Below are positions 18,899-26,453 of a stretch of DNA of 62,846 nucleotides, one piece after another. The notes under the pieces were generated by a model that ran no database searches, was not told where the DNA came from, and was given only the letters and a program-made list of their open reading frames with translations. Numbering within the stretch: the stretch's first letter is position 1; each line of letters begins with the position of its first letter. Source of the stretch: Gemmatimonadaceae bacterium (lineage in GTDB: Bacteria > Gemmatimonadota > Gemmatimonadetes > Gemmatimonadales > Gemmatimonadaceae); the NCBI GenBank assembly GCA_013361935.1, contig JABFXC010000029.1, positions 1 through 62,846 of the forward strand, written 5' to 3'. The translations under genes and the position numbers were made by a program.

Positions 18899-19825
18899 CT
18901 ACCCTCGCCCCACCACCGTCCTCCCCGCCCCCTCCGTCCGTGCCTGACGCTTGAGCGCCGCCGCGCGCTCGCCAAGCCGTGCCGCGGACTCCCAGCCGCG
19001 CGGCGACACGATCAGGATCGCGGTCGTCAGCTTCGCGATCGGGAAGCGGCGAACCACCCCCTCCCGGTCCGGCCCGGTGAACCCCCCGGCCGCCACCACT
19101 TCCGCGCCGACGACGCTCGCGATCACCTCGGGAAATCGCCGCGCGAACGCCCCTGCGAGAGACGTCGCTCTGTCCTCACGCGTCACGACGATGAAATCGT
19201 CTCCGCCGATGTGTCCGACGAAGTCTCCCACGCTCCCGCCACCCGACTCCGCCGCGGCGTCGCGGAGCAGCCGGCCGGTGTCGCGGATGACGGCGTCCGC
19301 CGCCGCGAAGCCGAAGGTATCGGCGAACGGCTTGAAGTTGTCGAGATCGATGTAGCAGACCGCGAAATCCTCCTCGCGGCTCACCCGCCGGCGCAGCTCG
19401 TCCTCCACCGCGCGTCCGCCGGGAAGCCCGCTGGTCGGATTGCGGTCGGTCTCGCGCTTCACCAGGCGGAGCAGCGCCTCGACCCGCGCCCGCAGCTCGC
19501 GCGTGTCGAAGGGCTTCGTCAGATAGTCGTCCGCCCCCGCCTCGTACCCCTCCAGCTTCCGGTCGACGGTGCTCAGCGCGGTCAGCATCAGCACGGGGAT
19601 GTGGGCGGTGAACGGATTTTCCTTCACCGTGCGGCACGCCTCGAGCCCGTCCATCACCGGCATCTGCCGGTCGAGGACGAGCAGGTCGGGCTCGCGCTCG
19701 TGCACCGCGGTGACCGCGGCCGCGCCGTTGTCGACGATCCGCACCTCGTGCCCGTACGCCTCCAGGACGTCGCGCACCATCCGGCGCATGTCCTCGTGAT
19801 CGTCGGCGTATATGATGTGAGGCAC
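18899..19825 (-). CDS. response regulator with GGDEF-like output domain (GGDDF)
   Basis: About 308 residues from a GTG at 19825 (reading MPHIIYADDHEDM). The receiver (1-125) has the phospho-Asp in LLVLDRQMPVMDG and Lys in LTKPFD. A GGDEF-type domain follows (about 140-300) with CYIDLDNFKPFADTFG and the active-site segment HIGGDDFIVV. The second acidic signature residue is Asp instead of Glu, so diguanylate cyclase activity is uncertain; it may be a degenerate c-di-GMP or GTP-binding output. A longer start at 19912 would translate promoter-like, lower-GC DNA and is less likely. It is divergent from the peptide-binding lipoprotein gene. Confidence 0.8.
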   Translation of the reverse strand: MPHIIYADDHEDMRRMVRDVLEAYGHEVRIVDNGAAAVTAVHEREPDLLVLDRQMPVMDGLEACRTVKENPFTAHIPVLMLTALSTVDRKLEGYEAGADDYLTKPFDTRELRARVEALLRLVKRETDRNPTSGLPGGRAVEDELRRRVSREEDFAVCYIDLDNFKPFADTFGFAAADAVIRDTGRLLRDAAAESGGGSVGDFVGHIGGDDFIVVTREDRATSLAGAFARRFPEVIASVVGAEVVAAGGFTGPDREGVVRRFPIAKLTTAILIVSPRGWESAARLGERAAALKRQARTEGAGRTVVGRG

Positions 19826-19832
19826 GATTGAC

Positions 19833-19838
19833 GCTATA
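19833..19838 (-). promoter_or_regulatory. possible -10 box for a leaderless transcript
   Basis: TATAGC on the minus strand lies 7 bp before the GTG at 19825, with no clear Shine-Dalgarno sequence at normal spacing. It supports the chosen start. A TTGACA lies farther upstream but not at -35 spacing to it. Confidence 0.35.
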
Positions 19839-19968
19839 CGGTGAAGGGTCGTAAGTTCTCCTGTTTCACGCACTTCTGTCAACCGCGCGGGCCGCTCCGC
19901 GACCGTCGTCACGCTCGCGTTTCACTCTGGCGCCCGGCCTCCGGCCTTCAGCTTCCAGCCCGCACCGA

Positions 19969-21540
19969 ATGCGCAGGCTCCTCGCCATCGCTCTTCTCGT
20001 CCCGCTCGCGCTCCCCGGCTGTCGCGGTGGCGACGCCTCGCCCGCGCGCCGCACCATCATCGACTCGCGCGACAACTACGACCCGCGCTCCCTCGACCCG
20101 GCGAAGTCCACCGACGTCCCCACCGGGCGCGCCGTCGGCTACGTCTTCGACGGCCTGACGCGCTTCACCCCCGACGCGAAGGTCGTCCCCGCCCTCGCCA
20201 CCCGCTGGGAGATCTCCCCCGACGGGAAGACCTACACCTTCCACCTGCGCGGCGGCGTCACCTTCCATGACGGCAAGCCGTTCACCGCGCGGCAGGTGCT
20301 GCACAGCTTCGCGCGCGTCCTCGACCCGAAGGAGCGCGGAGGACGCGGCTGGCCCCTCTACCCGATCGCCGGCGCGCAGGACTACGCGAGCGGGAAGGCG
20401 GCGAGCATCGGCGGGCTCGCCGTCCGCGACGACAGCACCGTCGTCATGACGCTCACCGAGCCGCTGCCGATCTTCCCGAAGCTGCTCGCGATGCCCGTCG
20501 CGGCGATCGTCCCCGACTCGACGCCGGCCGACTTCGGCGAGCACCCGATCGGCACCGGCCCATGGCGCTTCGTCGAGTGGAAGCACGACGACTACCTCAA
20601 GTACGCGCGCAACGACAAGTACTGGGACAAGCCGGCGGCCTCCGACTCGCTCGTGACGCGAATCATCGCCGAGCCGAGCACGGCCGTCGCCGAGTTCGAG
20701 AGCGGCAACGTCGACATTCTATATATCCCGGAATCTGACACCCGACGCTGGGAGAACACCGACGAGCGCAGCGCGACGCTCGCATCCGCCCCCGGGCTGC
20801 GGATGTGGTACACCGCGATCAACACGACGCGCGGCCCCCTCCGCGACGTGCGCGTGCGGCAGGCGATCAACTACGCCGTGGACGTGCGCACCATCCTCGA
20901 CCAGCTCATCGGCGGCCGCGGGACGCTCGCCGGAGGGGTGATCCCTCCCGCGCTCGAGGGCGGCGACTCGACCCGCCACTACGCCTACGACACCACGAAG
21001 GCGAAGCAGCTCCTCGCCGAGGCGGGCTTCGCGAAGGGGATCGACGTCCAGCTCTGGTGCTCGCAGACGCCGCCCTTTCCCCGGCTCGCCGAGGCGATCC
21101 AGAGCTATCTCGCGACCGTCGGGATTCGCGCGACCATCGTCCAGCGCGAGGCGGCGGCGATGCGCGAGGCGGCGCGGAAGGGAGAGACCGATCTCGTCCT
21201 CAAGGACTGGTTCGCCGACTATCCCGACGCCGAGAACTTCCTCTATCCCCTGCTCCACAGCGCGAACAAGGGCGTCGGCGGGAACGTGTCCTTCTACGAG
21301 AGCCAGGCGTTCGACAAGCTCGTCGACGCCGCGCGCCGCGAGCCCGACGACACGAAGCGCGTCGCGCTCTATCGTCAGGCGGACCAGCTCGCGTTCCAGG
21401 ACGCGCCGATGCTCTTCCTGTTCTTCTACCGGGATCTCGACGCGGTGCAGCCGTGGATCCGCGGCTACCAGCTCCCGTCGATCCTCAACGGGCAGGACAT
21501 GCGCGGAGTCTCGATCGTGCACGACAACGAACCGCGTTAG
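19969..21540 (+). CDS. peptide/oligopeptide ABC transporter substrate-binding lipoprotein
   Basis: A 523-residue SBP_bac_5 protein. The signal peptide ends in a lipobox (LALPGC, Cys18), so it is lipid-anchored in the periplasm. Family marks include PRSLDPAKSTDVPTGRAVGYV (cut), GLTRFTPD, WEISPDGKTYTFHLR, VTFHDGKPFTA, and HPIGTGPWRF. It captures peptides or similar solutes for a DppBC-type permease. Only a DppB-like permease follows, and it is separated by an unrelated HEPN gene. The stop TAG is part of a GCCTAACG octamer (complement at 21535-21542). Confidence 0.9.
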   Translation: MRRLLAIALLVPLALPGCRGGDASPARRTIIDSRDNYDPRSLDPAKSTDVPTGRAVGYVFDGLTRFTPDAKVVPALATRWEISPDGKTYTFHLRGGVTFHDGKPFTARQVLHSFARVLDPKERGGRGWPLYPIAGAQDYASGKAASIGGLAVRDDSTVVMTLTEPLPIFPKLLAMPVAAIVPDSTPADFGEHPIGTGPWRFVEWKHDDYLKYARNDKYWDKPAASDSLVTRIIAEPSTAVAEFESGNVDILYIPESDTRRWENTDERSATLASAPGLRMWYTAINTTRGPLRDVRVRQAINYAVDVRTILDQLIGGRGTLAGGVIPPALEGGDSTRHYAYDTTKAKQLLAEAGFAKGIDVQLWCSQTPPFPRLAEAIQSYLATVGIRATIVQREAAAMREAARKGETDLVLKDWFADYPDAENFLYPLLHSANKGVGGNVSFYESQAFDKLVDAARREPDDTKRVALYRQADQLAFQDAPMLFLFFYRDLDAVQPWIRGYQLPSILNGQDMRGVSIVHDNEPR

Positions 21541-21623
21541 GCAATTGGGAGTGTTGCAACCATGCGCGACGGTCGTGATCGGCGTACGGATAGTTCAGTC
21601 GTCCCGAACTGGAGGTGCGAAGG

Positions 21624-22664
21624 ATGACTGGTGAACGGACCTTGTCTGTTGTATACGCCATTCCCTTGGATTACGAGCTATACGTCGAGGCTGACGTGCT
21701 TGGCTACCAGCGCGATGTTGTGGTTGGAGGACAGGCTGCGCGACTGGAGTTCCCTCGTCCACTGCCACCCGATGCGAAAAGCCTCGCGCTTACGCCTCCA
21801 ACGTCTGCGGCTCGTTGGATGGCTCACCATCTTGGGGAGACAGGGCTGGGAATTGGCTGGGGAATAAAGCCTGAGCGCGTTACCTACGCGGAAATCGGCG
21901 CGATACTCTTGGCCTTTCCACTAATCTTTGAGGGGAAGGACCTCCGGCTGGAGAACGTCCAAGCTGGAGGTACGATGGTGCAGGAACTTCTTGAAGGCGT
22001 AACGGAGTGGTTTGATTCTCTGATACGATGGGTTTGGGTCGCATCGGCGCAGGCTCTCGATCCGATGAATCCAGATCCAAAGGTTCTGCACAGGCGCAGC
22101 CATGATGTCTTGGTCGCGCTCCGTTCCGAAGAGGTCGACTCCCTTCCTTCAACTCCGTCCCCGTCGCTGAGCGTTCGACTCGATATCGATAGCCCGACGA
22201 GCGAGCGGCTTCTAAACCGCGACCTGCTTGATCGCATTGTCGCGAAGGCGGGGACTGATCTGCCACCTATCATGTGGGAGCTGTTGGCCTCGGCCCGGAT
22301 GGCCGGAAGGCGTGGAGACGCGCGACGGGCTCTGATCGACGCGGGGACGGCCGCTGAAGCAGCGCTTTCCATACTCTTAGGCCTGCAACCTGGACACCAG
22401 CTTACGCTCGGCGCACTCGTAGTTGAGGCTACTAAGAAGGGAGTGGTTATTCCGCCTGATTCAAAAACTGCTCTGGTCCAGCCCAGAAACGATGCTATCC
22501 ATCGAGGACGATGGCCTACCTCTGCTGTAGATCGTGCTCTGGAGATTGCCGAAGAATTTGTCAGTCAAGCTGACAACACCTTTGTGCCGTCCACATCCCT
22601 GCGATCCGTAAATCGCCCGCAACGTTCAGATATCCGGTTCATACTGGCTCCAGAGACCAAGTAG
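21624..22664 (+). CDS. HEPN-motif protein of unknown function, likely horizontally acquired
   Basis: A 346-residue protein starting at ATG 21624 with a good ribosome site (GGAGG, 8 bp spacing). The C-terminal helical region (about 215-320) resembles a HEPN domain: a helix ARRALIDAGTAAEAALSILLG, later LVQPRNDAIHRGR, which contains R288-N-D-A-I-H293, the R(N/D)xxxH signature of HEPN RNases. The N-terminal 200 residues are unlike anything I recognise. Base composition is about 50-58% GC by eye against about 70% around it, and codon use is mixed, with many A/T-ending codons. It interrupts a peptide-transporter gene pair. A defence or toxin-like role is inference from the motif and composition. 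Confidence 0.72.
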   Translation: MTGERTLSVVYAIPLDYELYVEADVLGYQRDVVVGGQAARLEFPRPLPPDAKSLALTPPTSAARWMAHHLGETGLGIGWGIKPERVTYAEIGAILLAFPLIFEGKDLRLENVQAGGTMVQELLEGVTEWFDSLIRWVWVASAQALDPMNPDPKVLHRRSHDVLVALRSEEVDSLPSTPSPSLSVRLDIDSPTSERLLNRDLLDRIVAKAGTDLPPIMWELLASARMAGRRGDARRALIDAGTAAEAALSILLGLQPGHQLTLGALVVEATKKGVVIPPDSKTALVQPRNDAIHRGRWPTSAVDRALEIAEEFVSQADNTFVPSTSLRSVNRPQRSDIRFILAPETK

Positions 22665-22694
22665 CCTACCAGAGACACACTCGACTCGTTCAAG

Positions 22695-23615
22695 GTGCTC
22701 CGCATCCTCGCCCGCCGGCTCCTCCTCGCCATCCCCACGCTGGCGGGGGTGCTCGTCGTCGTCTTCCTGCTCCTCTACGTCGCGCCCGGCGACCCGGTGA
22801 TGGCGATGGTCGGCGAGCGCGCCGACCCGAAGACCATCGCGCGGCTGCGCGCCGAGCTGCGGCTCGACGATCCGCTGCCCGTGCAGTTCGCCCACTACGC
22901 GGGGGGCGTGCTCCGCGGAGACCTCGGCCGCTCGTACATCACCGGACGGCCGATCCTCTCCGACCTGCTCGAGCGCTTCCCGAAGACGCTGCAGCTCGCC
23001 GGGGCGGCGATGCTCCTCGCCGCCGTCTGCGGCATCACCCTCGGCGTGCTCGCCGCGCGACGTCCCGGCGGATGGACCGACCGGCTCTCGCTCGGGATCG
23101 CCTATCTCGGGATCTCGTTCCCCGTCTACTGGATCGGGCTGATCCTCATCCTCGTCTTCGCGGTGCAGCTGCGCTGGCTGCCGCCCTCCGGATTCGGGCG
23201 GCCGGAGCACCTGATCCTCCCCGCCCTCGCGTTAGGCATGCGCTCCATCGCCTTCCTCGCGCGGATGACCCGCTCGGCGATGCTCGAGGCGCTGGGCAGC
23301 GACTACTCGCGCACCGCGCGCGCCAAGGGGGTGCGCGAGCGCGCGGTCGTCGTCCGCCACGCGCTGCGCAATGCCCTCATCCCGGTCATCACCGTCCTCG
23401 GCCTCGACTTCGGCGCGTACCTCACGGGCAGCATCCTCACCGAGACCATCTTCAGCTGGCCCGGACTCGGCCGCTACGTCGTCAACGCCATCGCCCGCCG
23501 CGACCTGCCCGGCGTGCAGGGCGCGGTGCTGTTCATGAGCGTGGTGTTCGTGATCGTCAACCTGATCACCGACCTCGCCTACGCGAAGTCCGACCCGCGG
23601 GTGCGGCTGTCGTAG
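22695..23615 (+). CDS. DppB-type ABC transporter permease
   Basis: A 306-residue inner-membrane permease with about six helices. It begins LRILARRLLLAIPTLAGVLV and has VVFLLLYVAPGDPV, a DppB/OppB hallmark, and the cytoplasmic EAA-type loop ALGSDYSRTARAKGVRERAVVVRHALRNA (cut for length) that contacts the ATPase. The GTG at 22695 follows a weak AAGG. It should pair with the lipoprotein at 19969, but no DppC, DppD or DppF gene follows; the next gene converges on it. The missing parts must be encoded elsewhere, or the locus is decaying. A GCCTAACG octamer is read as Ala-Leu-Gly. Confidence 0.9.
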   Translation: MLRILARRLLLAIPTLAGVLVVVFLLLYVAPGDPVMAMVGERADPKTIARLRAELRLDDPLPVQFAHYAGGVLRGDLGRSYITGRPILSDLLERFPKTLQLAGAAMLLAAVCGITLGVLAARRPGGWTDRLSLGIAYLGISFPVYWIGLILILVFAVQLRWLPPSGFGRPEHLILPALALGMRSIAFLARMTRSAMLEALGSDYSRTARAKGVRERAVVVRHALRNALIPVITVLGLDFGAYLTGSILTETIFSWPGLGRYVVNAIARRDLPGVQGAVLFMSVVFVIVNLITDLAYAKSDPRVRLS

Positions 23616-23625
23616 GACGCGTCGC

Positions 23626-24249
23626 CTAACGCTTCGCGCTCCAGTCGTCCACCGCCATCGTCTTCCCCGTCACGCTCTCCAGCTCGATCCGCTGAAAGGT
23701 GACGGTGATGTCCTCGAGCGGGGTCGAGTCCATCGGGCGCGCGACGTCTCCCTCCGGGACGCGGCCAGCGTACTGCTCGATGCCGCTCACCGTTGCGTTC
23801 GTGAGCTTGATGCTGTACACGACCTGCTCCTCTCCGTTCGGGTTGGTTCCGTAGAACTCGAGGACCACCGACTTGAGGATCTCGTTGCTCGCCATGGCCT
23901 GGTAGAACTGCGGGGTGCTCGCGTCGATCGCCTTGGTGAAGCTGATCCCGCTCTGCGTTCGACGGCCGGTGGCCATCCCGCTCCCCGCCTCGCGCGCCGA
24001 CTTCACCCCGAAGTAGAACGCGACCCCCGGGATCTTCCCCTTCTGCGTCGGCCTGGGGCTCTCACCCTTGAACGGGCCCTGCTTCGTTCCCTCGACGGAG
24101 ATCGTGAAGTTCGCCGGGCCGGCGGCGAGCAGCTCGCGGAGCTGCGCCTCGGTGATCGTCGTCGGCTCCGGCGCGCGCGCGGCGCCGAGCGTGATCGTGG
24201 CGGCGAGAGCGACGAGGGCGATGCCTGTGACACGTCCTGCGAGCTGCAT
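23626..24249 (-). CDS. Hcp-family protein (T6SS tube protein-like) with N-terminal signal peptide
   Basis: A 207-residue protein. Residues from about 45 match the Hcp fold: FTISVEGTKQGPFKGES, then ISFTKAIDASTPQFYQAMASNEILKSVVLEFYGTNPNGEEQVVYSIKLTNATVSGI in shorter blocks, and a closing PLEDITVTFQRIELES with a GKTMAVDDW tail. Unlike normal Hcp, it starts with a Sec-like signal (GIALVALAATITLGAARA). No T6SS genes are nearby. It may be an exported Hcp-like protein with another role. The ATG has a strong ribosome site (GGAGGT, 6 bp). A promoter with TTGACA is seen upstream. The stop TAG lies in a GCCTAACG octamer. Confidence 0.8.
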   Translation of the reverse strand: MQLAGRVTGIALVALAATITLGAARAPEPTTITEAQLRELLAAGPANFTISVEGTKQGPFKGESPRPTQKGKIPGVAFYFGVKSAREAGSGMATGRRTQSGISFTKAIDASTPQFYQAMASNEILKSVVLEFYGTNPNGEEQVVYSIKLTNATVSGIEQYAGRVPEGDVARPMDSTPLEDITVTFQRIELESVTGKTMAVDDWSAKR

Positions 24250-24300
24250 GGGACGACCTCCGGGGGAAAGGCGTGAGATGCGAGCTGCGTGAGGCGGACG

Positions 24301-24328
24301 AAGATGCGCTTTCCTCATCCGCTGTCAA
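24301..24328 (-). promoter_or_regulatory. candidate promoter of the Hcp-like gene
   Basis: On the minus strand, TTGACA (24328-24323), a 16-bp spacer, then CATCTT (24306-24301). The -35 is a perfect match; the -10 is weak but resembles TATCTT and TATTCT seen before other genes here. It would give a 5' leader of about 45 bases that contains the GGAGGT ribosome site. Confidence 0.4.
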
Positions 24329-24356
24329 CCGAACGGGGCTCCGCGGATCGTCGACT

Positions 24357-24498
24357 GCGACGTGGAAGTGGACGTGGGACGCGCTGGAGCGAGGGTGGGG
24401 CTGGGACGACTTCTGACGTGTAAGTCCTCCCTCCGACGTCCCATGTCGTCCCCGCATCCCCTACTCGCTCCCCCGTCCCCACGTCCACTCCCACGTCA
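24357..24498. repeat. intergenic inverted repeat, family C copy 2
   Basis: A shorter relative of the 2604-2855 element: left arm GACGTGGAAGTGGACGTGGG and GGAGCGAGGGTGGGG, right arm CTCGCTCCCCCGTCCC and GTCCACTCCCACGTC. The right end supplies the TGA of the endonuclease III gene (24496-24498). Confidence 0.75.
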
Positions 24499-25197
24499 AC
24501 GATGCTGCGTGACCCCAACCTGGCGGCAGTACTCCAGTACGGGGCAGGTCGAGCACTTCGGCAGCCGGCCCGTGCAGACGTGCTTCCCGAAGGGGACGAG
24601 CAGTCGGTTGATCTCCACCCAGTAGCGTCGCGGCAGCACCTTCTCGAGCGCGAGCCCCGTGCGCTCCGGCGTGCGCTCGCGGACGATCCCCCACCGGTTC
24701 GTCACGCGATGGACGTGGACGTCCACGCTGATCCTCGTCTGCCCGCAGGCGACGCCGAGGGCGAGGTTCGCGCACTTCGGGCCGACGCCGTTGAAGCTCG
24801 TGAGCACGTCGTAGTCGCAGGGGAGCTCGCCGCCATGCTCGTCCACCGTGCGGCGCGCGATCTCGCGGATCTGCCGCGCCTTCCCCTCGTGAAAGGTGAC
24901 GGCGTGAATGAGCGCGTCGAGCTGTCCGACGCTCAGCGCCGCGATCGCCTTCGGCGTCTTCGCCTTCGCGAAGAGCTTCAGCGCGGCGGGGAGGCTCACC
25001 TCGTCGCGTGTGCGGATGGAGAGGATGCAGGCGACGAGCTGCTCGAAGAGCGAGCCGTGGCCGTGCTCGTCGCGCAGCGCGAACATCGCCGCGTCGGCGA
25101 ACTGGCCGACCGCCGTCCGGAGTCGGCGAACCACGGCCGAGGGGCTGAAGGGCTTCTTGCGCGCGCGCCCCGCGGGCGAAGCAGAGATGGTCGGCAC
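24496..25197 (-). CDS. nth: endonuclease III family DNA glycosylase/AP lyase
   Basis: A 233-residue base-excision repair enzyme. It has the helix-hairpin-helix LTSFNGVGPKCANLAL with the catalytic Lys, the catalytic Asp in SVDVHVHRV, and a C-terminal 4Fe-4S loop, CTGRLPKCSTCPVLEYC (C-x6-C-x2-C-x5-C). It removes oxidised pyrimidines and nicks the resulting AP site. LSIRTRDEVS replaces the usual LSAQTTD segment, so substrate range may differ from E. coli Nth. The start is a GTG at 25197. The stop lies inside repeat C. Confidence 0.88.
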   Translation of the reverse strand: MPTISASPAGRARKKPFSPSAVVRRLRTAVGQFADAAMFALRDEHGHGSLFEQLVACILSIRTRDEVSLPAALKLFAKAKTPKAIAALSVGQLDALIHAVTFHEGKARQIREIARRTVDEHGGELPCDYDVLTSFNGVGPKCANLALGVACGQTRISVDVHVHRVTNRWGIVRERTPERTGLALEKVLPRRYWVEINRLLVPFGKHVCTGRLPKCSTCPVLEYCRQVGVTQHR

Positions 25198-25234
25198 GTC
25201 CTCAGGCGGCGAGCAGGAAATGCGCCGGTCAGGC

Positions 25235-25302
25235 GGGGACCAGGGGCCAGGCGTGAGGAACTGCGGCGCCGCCGTTCCTGACGCCTGGCCGCTGGCCCCT
25301 CA
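25235..25302. repeat. intergenic palindrome, family A copy 2
   Basis: Left arm CCAGGGGCCAGGCGTGAGGA, right arm TCCTGACGCCTGGCCGCTGG, short GC-rich centre. Here it lies between divergent genes (nth and htpX), so a terminator role does not explain this copy. Confidence 0.78.
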
Positions 25303-25437
25303 CTCGGACACCGCTTAGATTTCCACCCCGAGAAGGGGAGTAGCCACGCGGGCGACAAAACCGCGCGGCCGGATCGTCAAGACTGCAGGCTCGAGCGAGC
25401 GTGCACGGTCCGGCCGGGGTCGACGGGCAGGGTGACC

Positions 25438-25499
25438 AAGGCGAGACCTTCGCGATGTCGGGCATTCTTCACGATGCCGGGCGCGCGAAGGCTCGCCTT
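25438..25499. repeat. long imperfect hairpin upstream of htpX
   Basis: AAGGCGAG (25438-25445) and CCTTCGCG (25447-25454) pair with CGCGAAGG and CTCGCCTT (ending 25499), with an inner arm around GGGCATTCTTCACGATGCC. It ends 43 bp before the htpX start. It could be a 5'-leader structure or another small repeat; a search for copies elsewhere would decide. Confidence 0.5.
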
Positions 25500-25542
25500 T
25501 CGTGCATCCGGTGTACAAGAGACACCTGGAGGATACACACAG

Positions 25543-26388
25543 ATGAACAACGTCAAGGTTTTCGTGCTCATGGCCGGGCTCACCGGCCTGCTCGTCGTGC
25601 TCGGCGGCGCGCTGGGCGGGAACAGCGGCCTCGTCGCGATGCTGCTGTTCTCCGCGGCGATGAACTTCTTCATGTACTTCGCGTCGTCGTCGCTCGTGCT
25701 CCGCATGTACGGCGCGCGGGTCGTCACCGCGCAGGAGGCGCCGAAGCTCTACGCGATGGTGGACCGCCTGCGCCAGCGCGCCGAGCTGCCCATGCCCACC
25801 GTCGCGATCGCGCCGCACGCCCAGCCCAACGCGTTCGCGACCGGTCGCAATCCCGAGCACGCCGTGGTCTGCGTGACGGAGGGGATTCTCAAGCTCGTCA
25901 GCGACGAGGAGCTCGAGGGTGTGCTTGCCCACGAGCTCGCGCACGTGAAGAATCGCGACATGCTCCTCAGCACCATTGCCGCGACGATGGCCGGCGCGAT
26001 CGGCGCGCTCGGCCGCGTGGTGATGTTCGCCGGCATCTTCGGCGGGCGCGACGACCGCGATCGCAACCCCATCGGCGAGCTCGTCGCGATCATCGTCGCG
26101 CCGGTGGCGGCGATGCTCATCCAGTTCGCGATCAGCCGGCAGCGCGAGTACAAGGCCGACGCGGTCGGCGCGCAGATCTCCGGGCGACCCCTCGAGCTGG
26201 CGAGCGCGCTGACGAAGCTCGACGCGTACGCGCACCGCATCCCGATGAACGTCGCGCCCGCCGTCGCCCCGCTCGCGCAGGTGAATCCCTTCGCCGGGAT
26301 GAACGGTGGACTGCTCAACCTCTTCTCGACCCATCCGCCCACGGAGAAGCGGGTCGCCGCGCTGAGAGCGCTGGCGACGGGCGCCTGA
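25543..26388 (+). CDS. htpX: HtpX-like M48 membrane metalloprotease
   Basis: A 281-residue inner-membrane zinc protease. Two helices open the protein (VFVLMAGLTGLLVVLGGAL and a second at about 29-52). The zinc site is HELAH (in GVLAHELAHVKNRD), the third ligand is in the REYKADAVGA segment, and two more hydrophobic helices lie at about 145-165 and 180-205. HtpX helps degrade misfolded membrane proteins under stress. The ATG at 25543 has GGAGG about 9 bp upstream. A strong hairpin terminator follows the stop. Confidence 0.92.
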   Translation: MNNVKVFVLMAGLTGLLVVLGGALGGNSGLVAMLLFSAAMNFFMYFASSSLVLRMYGARVVTAQEAPKLYAMVDRLRQRAELPMPTVAIAPHAQPNAFATGRNPEHAVVCVTEGILKLVSDEELEGVLAHELAHVKNRDMLLSTIAATMAGAIGALGRVVMFAGIFGGRDDRDRNPIGELVAIIVAPVAAMLIQFAISRQREYKADAVGAQISGRPLELASALTKLDAYAHRIPMNVAPAVAPLAQVNPFAGMNGGLLNLFSTHPPTEKRVAALRALATGA

Positions 26389-26401
26389 GCCTCGCCTGAA
26401 C

Positions 26402-26435
26402 GAAGAAGGGCGCCGCTTTCGCGGCGCCCTTCTTC
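26402..26435 (+). terminator. hairpin terminator after htpX
   Basis: A perfect 15-bp stem (26402-26416 with 26421-26435) and a TTTC loop, just after the htpX stop. Its outer part is A-rich then T-rich (GAAGAAGG, CCTTCTTC), so it may work in both directions and also serve the converging RCC1 gene. Confidence 0.8.
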
Positions 26436-26453
26436 ATGTAGTGCGGGCCCGGA

